The notes below the pieces were generated by a model that did no database searches, was not told the DNA's origin, and saw nothing but the letters and a program-made list of their open reading frames with translations. Made by a program: the position numbers and the translations under genes. DNA of 64,000 nucleotides, from assembly GCF_900129905.1 (NCBI RefSeq), contig NZ_FQXG01000004.1, forward strand, positions 330,142-394,141, read 5' to 3'. Source of the stretch: Ferrimonas marina (GTDB lineage Bacteria > Pseudomonadota > Gammaproteobacteria > Enterobacterales > Shewanellaceae). Shown piece after piece: positions 39,578-48,900 of this stretch; the stretch's first letter is position 1; every line of letters begins with the position of its first letter.

Positions 39578-40552
39578 ATGGCTACTCCCCGCTGCCGCTA
39601 TCAAGACCCACACCAGCACGCCTGCCCGGAACCCGCCGGTGCCAGTGGCTACTGCTATTGGCACGATCCCGACCTGCCCAAGCTGCATCCCGATGACCCG
39701 GCCCGGCTAAGCCGACTGGCCCGCCAGGGGGGCCTGCTGCGTGGTCTGCAACTGCGCCGGGCCAAGCTGGCCGAGGTGGACCTTAATCAGCCGCGGGACG
39801 CCGGCAGCGGCTACGACCTGCGCGATGGCGATCTGTACCGGGCGGACCTGCGCAAGGCCCACCTGTATCGGGCCGATCTGCGCGGCTGCAACCTGATGAA
39901 GGCGGATCTGCGTGGCGCCAACCTCAACCAGGCCCGCCTGGCCGGGGCCAACCTGTTGGGCATCAAGCTCGGCGGCGCACGCATCGAACAACTGCAGTTG
40001 GGTGAATCGCTGTGGCAGGAGCAGCAGGCGCGGCAACGGCCTGATCGCGATGGGGCGCTGCCGCTGTACCAGGAGGCGGAGCAGATCTACCGGGACCTGC
40101 GCCGGGCAGCACAGAACCATGGCTGCTATGCCCTGGCCTCACAGTGTGCCCATCGGGAACTGACCATGCGGCGCAAGCAGCTGCCACGGTTCAGCCCGTT
40201 AAGGGCCTTCTCCAAGCTGGTGGATCTGATCTGCGGCTACGGCGAGGCACCGCAGCGGGTGGTGTTGTTTGGCGCGGTGGTGATGCTGATCTGCGCCGGG
40301 CTCTATGGTATCGGCGGGATACTGGACCTGGGTCAGTACCGCAGCTTCGCTTCGCTGCCCAGCTGGCGGGAGCTGCCGCAGCTGTTGGCCAGCTGCCTCT
40401 ACTACTCCATCGTCACCTTCACCACCTTAGGCTACGGCGACATCGCCCCGGCCCCGGGATTCTCCCGGCTGGTCGCCGCCTGCGAGGCACTGATCGGCAG
40501 CTTCTCTCTGGCCCTGCTGGTGGTGAGCTTCGCAAAGAAAATGACGAGATGA
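39578..40552 (+). CDS. Pentapeptide-repeat protein fused to a two-helix K+ channel
   Basis: A 324-aa fusion. The N-terminal about 30 residues carry a small Cys/His cluster (CRYQ..HACPEP..YCYWHD) that could bind zinc. Residues about 50-140 form pentapeptide repeats (DLYRADLRKAHLYRADLRGCNLMKADLRGANLNQARLAGANL). The C-terminal about 110 residues have two membrane helices flanking a pore loop with the selectivity filter TTLGYGD, typical of potassium channels. The cytoplasmic pentapeptide helix may gate or tether the channel; this is inferred. Confidence 0.87.
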   Translation: MATPRCRYQDPHQHACPEPAGASGYCYWHDPDLPKLHPDDPARLSRLARQGGLLRGLQLRRAKLAEVDLNQPRDAGSGYDLRDGDLYRADLRKAHLYRADLRGCNLMKADLRGANLNQARLAGANLLGIKLGGARIEQLQLGESLWQEQQARQRPDRDGALPLYQEAEQIYRDLRRAAQNHGCYALASQCAHRELTMRRKQLPRFSPLRAFSKLVDLICGYGEAPQRVVLFGAVVMLICAGLYGIGGILDLGQYRSFASLPSWRELPQLLASCLYYSIVTFTTLGYGDIAPAPGFSRLVAACEALIGSFSLALLVVSFAKKMTR

Positions 40553-40770
40553 GGGGGGCCGGATTGCCCGGCTTCCAGTCAGGGCTCCGCCCGGCTACGC
40601 GCCCCGCTCTGACTCCCCTTTGCCTCCAGTCGGTGCTTTTCCTCATTCTCACCCAATGAGCCTGCGGCACCGGAGCAAATCCTAACGGCATGATTGGTAC
40701 TGAGTCCCGCTCTGATTTCTAATTTCAGTTTCCCGGAGACCAGCGATGAGCAAAATAAATGGGGAAATTG
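40553..40770 (-). repeat. Possible diverged inverted relative of the 206-bp structured element
   Basis: Read on the minus strand, this non-coding stretch contains GCCGCAGGCT and CGACTGGAGGCAAA, also present in the plus-strand element at 53181-53386. It ends, like that element, with two hairpins: AGTCAG/CTGACT enclosing a GC-rich core, and GCCGG-GCAAT-CCGGC. An additional hairpin CTCATT-GGGTGAG-AATGAG is present. The rest does not align, so kinship is tentative. Confidence 0.4.
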
Positions 40771-40796
40771 CATGGGGGACTGCGCCTACCCGGCTT

Positions 40797-41002
40797 TTCG
40801 CCGACCTAGAGCCACCTGAGCGGAATGAATTGAGATTGAGGACGTAGGCCTGGATGGCCGGAGAGCCGAGCGGAGACAAGGATGTCGACTCTCGGCGGTG
40901 CCTCATTAGCAATTCAAGAGAGCGAGGAACCGGTGGCGATTGGAGGCAAGCGGGGTTCCAAGGGGGCGGCTCGCCCCCTTGGTTGCTGCCGGCAACCCGA
41001 CA
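40797..41002 (+). repeat. 206-bp structured intergenic element, copy 1
   Basis: Begins TTCGCCGACC and ends AACCCGACAA. It contains a multi-branched fold. An outer helix is GAATTG (40827-40832) with CAATTC (40910-40915) plus GAGG/CCTC. Inside is the palindromic hairpin GGCC-TGGAT-GGCC, and GCCGAG/CTCGGC (40865-40870, 40891-40896) closes a 20-nt loop. A 10-bp hairpin CCAAGGGGGC/GCCCCCTTGG (40958-40982) and GGTTGC/GCAACC follow. Loops are identical to those of copy 2, and stems covary. It ends 4 bp from the recJ stop on the other strand. I do not recognise it as a named RNA family. Confidence 0.75.
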
Positions 41003-41005
41003 AAA

Positions 41006-42730
41006 CTACTTAGCCGCCAGGTACTCCACCATCAGCTGGACGCTGTCGCGGCCGCGCCAGTGGTTGATGTCCAGCTTGTAGGCCAACTCGACCCACTGCA
41101 CGCTGGCGTTGGGCCAGGTCTTGAGGTCAACGTTGAAGGCGATGGCATCGAGCTGAACCTGGCCACAGGCACTCTCCACCGCCAGCTTCAGATGTTTCTG
41201 GCCGACCAGGCGCTGATCCAGGATACGGAACACCCCATCGAACATCGGCTCCGGGAAGTTCTGGCCCCAGGGGCCGGCATCGCGCAGCTGCATGGCGGTG
41301 TCCAGGTTAAGCAGCGGTGCCGCTAGCTCGCCATCGGACAACAGCTCACCGGTCAGTGCACCCTCGTCCAGACTGGCCCGTACCGCGGCGTCGTACAGCT
41401 CGGCGAAGCGGTCGTAGTCCTGCTCTTTCAGGCTCAGTCCCGCCGCCATGGCGTGGCCGCCAAACTTGAGGATCAGCCCCGGGTGCTGGGTGTCGATCCC
41501 CTCCAGCAGGTCACGCATGTGCAGCCCGGGGATAGAGCGGGCCGAGCCCTTGATCTCGCCGTTGCCCGCCTCGGCAAAGGCGATCACCGGCCGGTGGTAC
41601 TGCTCCTTGATGCGTGAGGCCAGGATCCCGATCACGCCCTGGTGCCAGTCACTCTGGTACAGCGCCACCCCCCAAGGCAGACTGTCACCGCGCAGGTTCA
41701 GCCCCTCCAGTGCCCGCACAGCCTCCTCCTGCATCCCCTGCTCAATCTCCCGACGCTCGCTGTTTAGGCGATCTAGCTCCGAGGCGATCTGGCGGGCCTC
41801 CACCATGTCGTCCGCCAGCAGGCAGGCTATGCCCAATGACATATCATCCAAACGACCGGCGGCGTTCAGCCGCGGCCCCACGGCGAAGCCGAGATCCGAG
41901 GCCACCAGGCGGCTGGGTTCGCGACCGGCCACCTCCAGCAAGGCGCGGATCCCCGGGCGACAGCGGCCGGCACGGATACGGCGAATGCCCTGGTGCACCA
42001 GCAAGCGGTTGTTGTGATCCAGCGGCACCACGTCCGCCACCGTGCCCAAGGCGACGATGTCCAGCAGCTCTGCCATGTTGGGCAGCGGGATACCCTGTTG
42101 GGCAAACCAGTCGCGCTGACGCAACTCATTGCGCAGCGCCAGCATCAGGTAGAAGGCCACTCCCACCCCAGCCATGGCGTTAGAGGCAAAGGGGCAGCTG
42201 TCCCGGTTGGGGTTGATGATCACGTCGGCGTCCGGCAGCGTCGCGCCGGGCAGGTGGTGATCGGTCACTACTACCGTCATGCCGGCGTCCTTGGCCGCCT
42301 GCACCCCGGCGTGGGCGGAGATCCCGTTGTCCACGGTGATCAGCAGCTCGGCCCCGGCCTGCTGGGCCAGCTCCACCAGGGCGGGACTGAGGCCATAGCC
42401 GTAGTCGAACCGGTTGGGCACCAGGTAATCGACAAACTCCGCCCCCATGGCACGCATCGCCAGCAGGGTCAGGGCGCTGGAGGTGGCGCCGTCGGCATCG
42501 AAGTCACCGACGATCAGCACCCGACGGCGGGCCGCCAGGGCATCCGCCAGGATCCGGGCCCCTTCGGCCGCCCCGGACAGGGTGGCGGGGTTGAGCAGAT
42601 CGGTCAGCTCCAGCGATAACTCCCCCGGGGCCGCCATGCCGCGGCGGGCGTAGATCTGGCGGATCAGGGGGGCAATATCGGCAGGCAGATGGCTGTCATC
42701 GACGGTGGGGCGGCGGACCAGGTTGACCAT
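41006..42730 (-). CDS. recJ: Single-stranded-DNA-specific 5'-3' exonuclease RecJ
   Basis: A 574-aa DHH-family nuclease acting in recombination and mismatch repair. It has the DHH motif set: LIVGDFDADGATSSAL, VTVDNGISA, VVTDHHLPG and GVGVAFYLMLAL, then DHHA1 (FGGHAMAAGLSL) and a C-terminal OB fold. ATG 42730 is weakly preceded by GAG; a GTG at 42739 is an alternative. It follows dsbC and xerD in the E. coli order, but a terminator-like hairpin lies between dsbC and recJ. Confidence 0.95.
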   Translation of the reverse strand: MVNLVRRPTVDDSHLPADIAPLIRQIYARRGMAAPGELSLELTDLLNPATLSGAAEGARILADALAARRRVLIVGDFDADGATSSALTLLAMRAMGAEFVDYLVPNRFDYGYGLSPALVELAQQAGAELLITVDNGISAHAGVQAAKDAGMTVVVTDHHLPGATLPDADVIINPNRDSCPFASNAMAGVGVAFYLMLALRNELRQRDWFAQQGIPLPNMAELLDIVALGTVADVVPLDHNNRLLVHQGIRRIRAGRCRPGIRALLEVAGREPSRLVASDLGFAVGPRLNAAGRLDDMSLGIACLLADDMVEARQIASELDRLNSERREIEQGMQEEAVRALEGLNLRGDSLPWGVALYQSDWHQGVIGILASRIKEQYHRPVIAFAEAGNGEIKGSARSIPGLHMRDLLEGIDTQHPGLILKFGGHAMAAGLSLKEQDYDRFAELYDAAVRASLDEGALTGELLSDGELAAPLLNLDTAMQLRDAGPWGQNFPEPMFDGVFRILDQRLVGQKHLKLAVESACGQVQLDAIAFNVDLKTWPNASVQWVELAYKLDINHWRGRDSVQLMVEYLAAK

Positions 42731-42749
42731 AGAACACACTCAAAACGAA

Positions 42750-42773
42750 AACGGTGCGCCAATGCGCACCGTT
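42750..42773 (-). terminator. Terminator-like hairpin between dsbC and recJ
   Basis: Perfect 10-bp stem AACGGTGCGC / GCGCACCGTT with a 4-nt loop. On the minus strand it is followed by TTTTCGTTTT and lies about 20 nt before the recJ start, so part of the xerD-dsbC transcript probably stops before recJ. Confidence 0.6.
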
Positions 42774-42828
42774 AGAACCTTGGATTAGCACACAGGGTAA
42801 TGGCATTGCCCCCCGTGTCACAAGGGCA

Positions 42829-43539
42829 TTACTGACTTTGCAGGCTCATCAGCAGCCGCTCCGGCGGCAGGTAACCAGGCACCATGGTACCGTCCTCCAG
42901 CACCATCGCCGGGGTGCCATTCACCCCGAAGGTGGCGCCTAGGGCGTAGTGAGCGCCAACCGAGTCCGCCGCGGTACAGCGGGCACCGCTGGCTTTGCCA
43001 CTGGCCTTGGCCTGTGTCATCGCCTGCTGCTGGTCCTTGGCACACCACACCTTCTCCATCTCGGTCCAGGCCTGGGAGTTCTGACCACCACGGGGGAAGG
43101 CCAGGTAACGGATGGTGATGCCACGGGCGTTGTAGTCGGCCATATCATCGTGCAGCTTGCGGCAGTAGCCGCAGCTGATGTCGGTGAACACGGTGACCAC
43201 ATACTTCTCTTTGTCGGCTGGGAACACGATCATCGAGTCCTCCACCTGGCTGAGCATGTCTTGGCGTACCTTGCCCATGGTTTGCTCGGTCAGGTTGACC
43301 ATGCCGTTGTCCATGTCATAGACATTGCCATGGATCAGGCGGCTGCCATCGGCGCTGACGTACAGCAGCCCCTGGGGCGTCACCACCTCAAAGAAGCCCG
43401 CTATGGGTGCGGGGTTGAGCTCACTGGCGGGGATCCCCAGCTTCTCTTCCAAGGCCGCTTTGGCCGCGCTGCTGTCCGCCTCGGCCTGCACGCCGAAGCT
43501 CAGGGCACCGGCCAGGAAAAAACCTAGGGCTCGTTTCAT
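42829..43539 (-). CDS. dsbC: Thiol:disulfide interchange protein DsbC
   Basis: Periplasmic disulfide isomerase. The 236-aa precursor has a signal peptide (about 1-19), an N-terminal dimerisation domain, and a thioredoxin fold with the CGYC active site (C123-C126) and a cis-proline loop GTPAM. A second cysteine pair in VWCAKD and ARCTA matches the structural disulfide of E. coli DsbC. ATG 43539 has AAGGA 9 nt upstream. Gene order xerD-dsbC-recJ is as in E. coli. Confidence 0.95.
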   Translation of the reverse strand: MKRALGFFLAGALSFGVQAEADSSAAKAALEEKLGIPASELNPAPIAGFFEVVTPQGLLYVSADGSRLIHGNVYDMDNGMVNLTEQTMGKVRQDMLSQVEDSMIVFPADKEKYVVTVFTDISCGYCRKLHDDMADYNARGITIRYLAFPRGGQNSQAWTEMEKVWCAKDQQQAMTQAKASGKASGARCTAADSVGAHYALGATFGVNGTPAMVLEDGTMVPGYLPPERLLMSLQSQ

Positions 43540-43662
43540 TTCGTCCATCCTTCTTGTATTGCGACGGTAATTAGACCGGCAAAGGTCGCCAAAACTTACC
43601 GCAGAACCCCAACCATTGCCACCGGCAGGCCTGATGTTCATGAGCTTCGACCCGGCACCGCA

Positions 43663-44553
43663 CTACTGGCGGGGGTGGTGTTCATGGTGCAGCGCCTGCA
43701 AACGGGCCTGGGCCACATGGGTGTAGATCTGGGTCGTGGAGAGGTCGCTATGCCCCAACAACAGCTGTACGACCCTCAGATCCGCCCCATGGTTCAACAG
43801 ATGAGTAGCAAAGGCGTGTCGCAGGGTGTGGGGCGACAGCGGCTTGCTGATCCCCGTTAGCTGGGCATAGTGCTTGATCCGGTACCAGAAGGTCTGGCGG
43901 GTCATCTGCACCCCGCGCTTGCTGGGAAACACCACATCGGAGCGGTTCAGCCCCAACAGCTCGCCCCGGGCCTGGCGCAGGTAGCGCTCCAGCACACTTT
44001 GCGCCTGTTCACCCATGGGCACCAGCCGCTCCTTGCCGCCCTTGCCCACCACCCGGACCACGCCCTGGCGCAGCCCCACCTGCTCCAGCTGCAATCCCAC
44101 CAATTCACTGACCCGCAGCCCAGTGGCGTAGAGCAGCTCCATCATCGCCCGATCCCGGCACTGCACAGGATCGGCATCGTCCGGCGCCGCCAACAGCGAT
44201 TCCACGTCGCTCTCGGTGAGGGTATCCGGCAGCTTCTTGCTCAGCTTGGGGCGGGCGATGGTGACCATGGGGTCAGCCTGGATCGCCCCCTGGTTGACCA
44301 TGTCCTGGTAGAAACGGCGCAGTGACGACTGACTGCGGGCGGTGCTGCTGCGGGCCAGCCCCTGGCTGTGGCGCCAGTCAAGGTACTCCTGCACCTGGGC
44401 CTGTTGAACCGCCAGCAGCCCCAGCTTGAGCGGCTCGATATGACGGGCAAAAGCCTGCAGATCGGAACGGTAGGCGGCCAACGTATTGTCAGACAGACCC
44501 CGTTGCGCCCAGAGGCGATCACAAAAGGTTTCAATCAGCTCGTCGTTACTCAT
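43663..44553 (-). CDS. xerD: Site-specific tyrosine recombinase XerD
   Basis: Resolves chromosome dimers at dif together with XerC. The 296-aa protein has an N-terminal SAM-like core-binding domain and a catalytic domain with the arginine in ATGLRVSELVGL, H-x-x-R in SPHTLRHAFATHLLNHGADLR, and the nucleophile Y277 in TTQIYTHV. Length matches E. coli XerD (298 aa). It is first in the xerD-dsbC cluster, divergent from the RND genes. Confidence 0.95.
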   Translation of the reverse strand: MSNDELIETFCDRLWAQRGLSDNTLAAYRSDLQAFARHIEPLKLGLLAVQQAQVQEYLDWRHSQGLARSSTARSQSSLRRFYQDMVNQGAIQADPMVTIARPKLSKKLPDTLTESDVESLLAAPDDADPVQCRDRAMMELLYATGLRVSELVGLQLEQVGLRQGVVRVVGKGGKERLVPMGEQAQSVLERYLRQARGELLGLNRSDVVFPSKRGVQMTRQTFWYRIKHYAQLTGISKPLSPHTLRHAFATHLLNHGADLRVVQLLLGHSDLSTTQIYTHVAQARLQALHHEHHPRQ

Positions 44554-44785
44554 TTGGGTTCCTGACCTTGCACATGTCGCCCAGCCTAAGTCTCTGTGCT
44601 GGAAGGATCAATCTACGACTTTCGGATATATGCCTTTACAATTGTCCGGTTACGCTTTGAACACAACATGCTAACGTATGCGCTCAGAGTAGTGCGCATC
44701 TCAACCCGTCACACCAGTCCGCTGTGCTCTGAAGTGGTAGCGAGCCGTAGGATTGGCGAAGTGGGTGCTAACAAGGATTTTTTCG

Positions 44786-45973
44786 ATGAGTTTGATACTG
44801 CGGCGACTAGCGCCTTTGCTGATCCTGGTCCTGTTTATTGTCCTGGCGATAGTGCTGGGGTCCATGAGGGAACCGCCGGAGAAGAAGGAACAGACTGAGA
44901 CCCTGCCCATCGTCGAGGTGATGGAGGTGTCTGAGGAGTCCCACCAATTGGTGCTGCGCTCCTACGGCGTGGTTCGACCCAAACATCAAACCCAGCTGGT
45001 GGCGGAGATCAGTGGACGCCTGGTGGAGCTGTCACCCAAGTTTGTCGCCGGCGAGTGGGTGCGCAAGGGTGACCTTCTTGCCCGCATCGAACCCGCCGAC
45101 TACCAGGCTGACCTGATGCAGGCCCAGGCCGGGCTGGCTACCGCCCAGGCGCAGCTGGAGGAGGAGATCGCCCGCGGTAAGGTGGCAGAGAAAGAGTGGC
45201 GTGGTGTCATCGACGGCATTCCGCCGGAGCTGGGCCTGCGTAAGCCCCAACTGGCCAAGGAGCAGGCCAACGTCCGCAGTGCCGAGGCTACCCTGGCCCG
45301 GGCGCAACGCAACCTCGAACGTACTGAGATCCGCGCCCCCTTCGATGGCCTGATCACAGAGCGCGTGGTGGACCTGGGCCAATACGTCAACGTCAGCCTC
45401 AAGCTGGGCATGGTGGAAGGCACCGACATCGCCGAGATCCGCCTGCCGGTGGCGCCGGAGGAGCTGGGTTACCTGGATCAGATCGAAGGTGCACAGGTTG
45501 ACCTGGCCCAGGACCTGGGCGGTCGCACCGAGCACTGGCAAGCCCGCCTGGTTCGCTCCGAAGGGGTGATCAACGATGGCAACCGCATGGTTTACCTGGT
45601 GGCGGAGATCAAAGACCCCTACGGCATCAACACCGATCGCATCCAGCCGCTCAAGTTCGGCAGCTTCGTCAACGCCCGCATCGCCGGCATCCAACTGGAT
45701 GGGCTGGTCAACCTGCCGCGCTTTGCCGTGCGCAGCCAGCGCGTCACAGTGGTCAAGAGCGACAACACCGTCGAACTGCGACCGGTGGAGGTGGTGCGAG
45801 CTGATCTGGAGCGGGTCTACATCCGCACCGAACTGGCCCCGGGGGATCGCATCAGCCTCAACGCCATGGACGCCATCGACAACGGCCGCAAGGTTAAGGT
45901 GGCCGGTGAAGAGGGCGACGCCCAGGGTACAGGCACGGCCGGGTCCCAGCTGACGGTAGCAGGAGCCCAGTAA
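44786..45973 (+). CDS. RND efflux membrane fusion (periplasmic adaptor) protein
   Basis: A 395-aa adaptor with an N-terminal membrane anchor (about residues 5-26), then a barrel-sandwich lipoyl half motif (VVRPKHQTQLVAEISGRLVELSPKFVAGEWVRKGDLLARIEPADY), an alpha hairpin, the second lipoyl half (IRAPFDGLITERVVDLGQYV) and a beta-barrel. It connects an RND pump to an outer-membrane channel; no TolC-like gene is adjacent. ATG 44786 has AAGGA upstream. Its stop overlaps the permease start (TAATG). Confidence 0.92.
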   Translation: MSLILRRLAPLLILVLFIVLAIVLGSMREPPEKKEQTETLPIVEVMEVSEESHQLVLRSYGVVRPKHQTQLVAEISGRLVELSPKFVAGEWVRKGDLLARIEPADYQADLMQAQAGLATAQAQLEEEIARGKVAEKEWRGVIDGIPPELGLRKPQLAKEQANVRSAEATLARAQRNLERTEIRAPFDGLITERVVDLGQYVNVSLKLGMVEGTDIAEIRLPVAPEELGYLDQIEGAQVDLAQDLGGRTEHWQARLVRSEGVINDGNRMVYLVAEIKDPYGINTDRIQPLKFGSFVNARIAGIQLDGLVNLPRFAVRSQRVTVVKSDNTVELRPVEVVRADLERVYIRTELAPGDRISLNAMDAIDNGRKVKVAGEEGDAQGTGTAGSQLTVAGAQ

Positions 45974-48900
45974 TGCGTAACCTGGATACCAACCGGGGCA
46001 TCATCGCCTGGTTTGCCCGCAATAACGTCGCCGCCAACCTGCTGATGTGGATCCTGGTGATCGGTGGCGTTATCTCCGCGTTCACCATCAACAAGGAGAT
46101 CTTCCCCAAGTTCGAGTTCAACATGGTGCAGGTCGGCGTGGTCTATCCCGGTGCCGCCCCCCAGGAGATCGAAGAGGGGATCACCATCAAGATCGAGGAA
46201 GCGATCAAGGACATCGAGGGGATCAAGCGGATCCGCTCGGTGGCCCGGGAGGGCTATGGTGAGGTCCGTATCGAGGTGCTGGACAAGTTCGAGCCCAAGG
46301 AGGTGTTGGACGAGGTCAAGCTGCGGGTCGACGCCATTTCCACCTTCCCCGACAGCATCGAACAACCCAACATCTACCAGATCAAGCCCCAGGCCGACGT
46401 GATGTGGGTCTCCATCGCCGGTGACCACCTCAACAACACCGAGCTCAAGGAGCTGGGCAAAGAGGTGCGGGACGAGATCACCGCCCTGCCCGGCGTCACC
46501 AGTGCCGAGCTGCAGGGGGCTAAGGCCTACGAGATCGCCATTGAGGTCTCGGAGGACCGGCTGCGGGAATACAACCTCACCTTTGATGACGTCGCCTTTG
46601 CTGTCAACGCCTCCTCCATCAACCTGCCCGGTGGCTCCATCCGCGCTGAAAACGGCGATATTCTGCTGCGCACCGACGGCCAGGCCTACGTCGAGGAGGA
46701 CTTCTCCCGCATCGTGCTGCGCAGCCTGCCGGACGGCACCCGTCTGATGCTGTCCGATGTGGCGATAATCAACGACGGCTTCGAGGAGCGCCTGGGCTAC
46801 GCCCGCTTCGACGGCCAGAACTCGGTGGTGATCGCGGTGCGCAGTGTCGGTGATCAGGATGCTCTGGCCATTGCTGAGCGGGTCAAGGCCTACGTTGCCG
46901 ACAAGCAGGCCAGCCTGCCGGAGGCGGTGGTGGTGGATTACTGGGGCGATCTGACCCAATTCCTCTCCAGCCGCCTGGAGATGATGCTCAAGAACATGGC
47001 CATGGGGGCACTGCTGGTGTTCCTGGTACTGGCCCTGTTCCTGCAACTCAAGGTCGCCTTCTGGGTGATGCTGGGCCTACCCATCTGTTTCCTCTCCGCC
47101 CTTTTCTTTATGCCGTTCCAGCCGATGAGCCTGTCGATCAACATGATCACCCTGTTTGGCTTTATCCTGGTGTTGGGGATCGTGGTGGATGACGCCATCG
47201 TTATCGGCGAATCCGCCTACGCCCAGACCGAGAAGGATGGCCACAGCGTCGATTCGGTGATCAAGGGCGCCAAAAAGGTGGCCATGCCCGCCACCTTCGG
47301 GGTACTGACCACCATCGCTGCCTTCACCCCGATGCTGATCGCCACCGGCTTCCTCGGTGTGGTGGGCGGTGCCATCGCCTGGGTGGTGATCCTCTGCCTG
47401 GCGTTCTCGCTGGTGGAGTCCAAGCTGATCCTGCCGGCTCACCTGGCCCACATGAAGCCCACCCCGCCCGGTCAGGGCTGGGGCCCCTGGTTGCGTTTCA
47501 AAGAGGGCTTCAACGGCGGCCTACAGCAACTGATCCATGAGAAGTACAAGCCGGCCATGGGCTGGCTGATGGACGCCCGCTATTCGGTGCTGGCGTTCTT
47601 CCTGGGCCTGATGATCCTCTGTGGCGGCCTGATCGCCGGTGGCCTGGTGCGCTTTATTGTCTTCCCCGATATCCCCTCCGACTTTATCCAGGTCAACCTG
47701 GAGATGGAGCCCGGGGTATCGGAAAACCAGACCCTCAGGGTAGTGCAGCAGCTGGAGTCCTCGCTGTTCGAGACCGACGCCGAGCTCAACGGTGAGCTGG
47801 GCATCGACGTGGTGCGTCACTCCTTCGTCTGGTTAGGCTCCCGTACCCAGGCCGGCATGGTGATTGAGCTGCTCAAGGGCGAGGACCGACCGATGATCGA
47901 CGGCGTCCAGATCGCCGCCCGCTGGCGCGACAACATGCCGGAGCTGGTGGGAGTCAAGGTGCTGGACATCAACGCCTCCACCAACGACGGTGGCGGAGCG
48001 GTGTCGTTCCGACTCAACCACGCCGACATGGACCAGCTGATGGCTGCCAGCAACGAGCTCAAGGCCAAGCTGGCGGATTACGAGGGGCTGTACGACATCC
48101 AGGACAACTTCTCCTCCGGCTCCCAGGAGATCCGGCTGGCGATCAAGCCCGAAGCGGAAGCCCTGGGGCTGACCCTGTCTGACCTGGCCCGCCAGGTACG
48201 CTGGGGCTTTTATGGCTACGAGGCCCAGCGCATCCTCCGCAACAAGGAGGAGGTGAAGGTGATGGTGCGCTACCCGGCCGAACAGCGCCGCACCATCGGT
48301 CACCTGGAGAACATGCGGATCCGCACCCCGGATGGCCTGGAGGTGCCCTTCTCCAGCGTCGCCAGTGTTGAACTGGCCAAGAGCTTCTCCGCCATCACCC
48401 GCACCAACGGCGTTCGCTCCATCACCGTCAAGGCCCGTGCCCTGAAGGACCGGGTGGAACCTGGCAAGGTGATCGAAGAGGTCAATCGCGAGTTCATCCC
48501 CCAGCTGAAGGAGCGCTATCCCGGCCTCTCCAGCGCCCTGGATGGCAGCGCCGAAGAAGATGCGGAAAACCAGGTGCTGATGATCCAAGGCGCGGTCTTT
48601 GCCCTGTTTACCATCTACGCGTTGATGGCGATCCCACTGCGCTCCTACACCCAGCCATTGATCATCATGTCGGTGATCCCCTTCGGCATGATCGGTGCCG
48701 TGGTGGGTCACCTGGTGCTGGGGCTGGATATGTCGATGCTCAGCCTGTTTGGCGTCATCGCCCTAGCCGGGGTGGTGGTTAACGACTCGCTGATCATGGT
48801 GGACTTCGTCAACCAGGCCCGGGCCGAGGGCTACAGCCTGAAAGAAGCGGTGCAACAGGCCGGCACCCAGCGCTTCCGCGCCATCGTGCTGACCTCGCTG

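Noticed and set aside
40553..41005. Short proteins in the intergenic region before recJ
   Set aside because: They are translations of the structured elements, differ between copies and lack ribosome sites.
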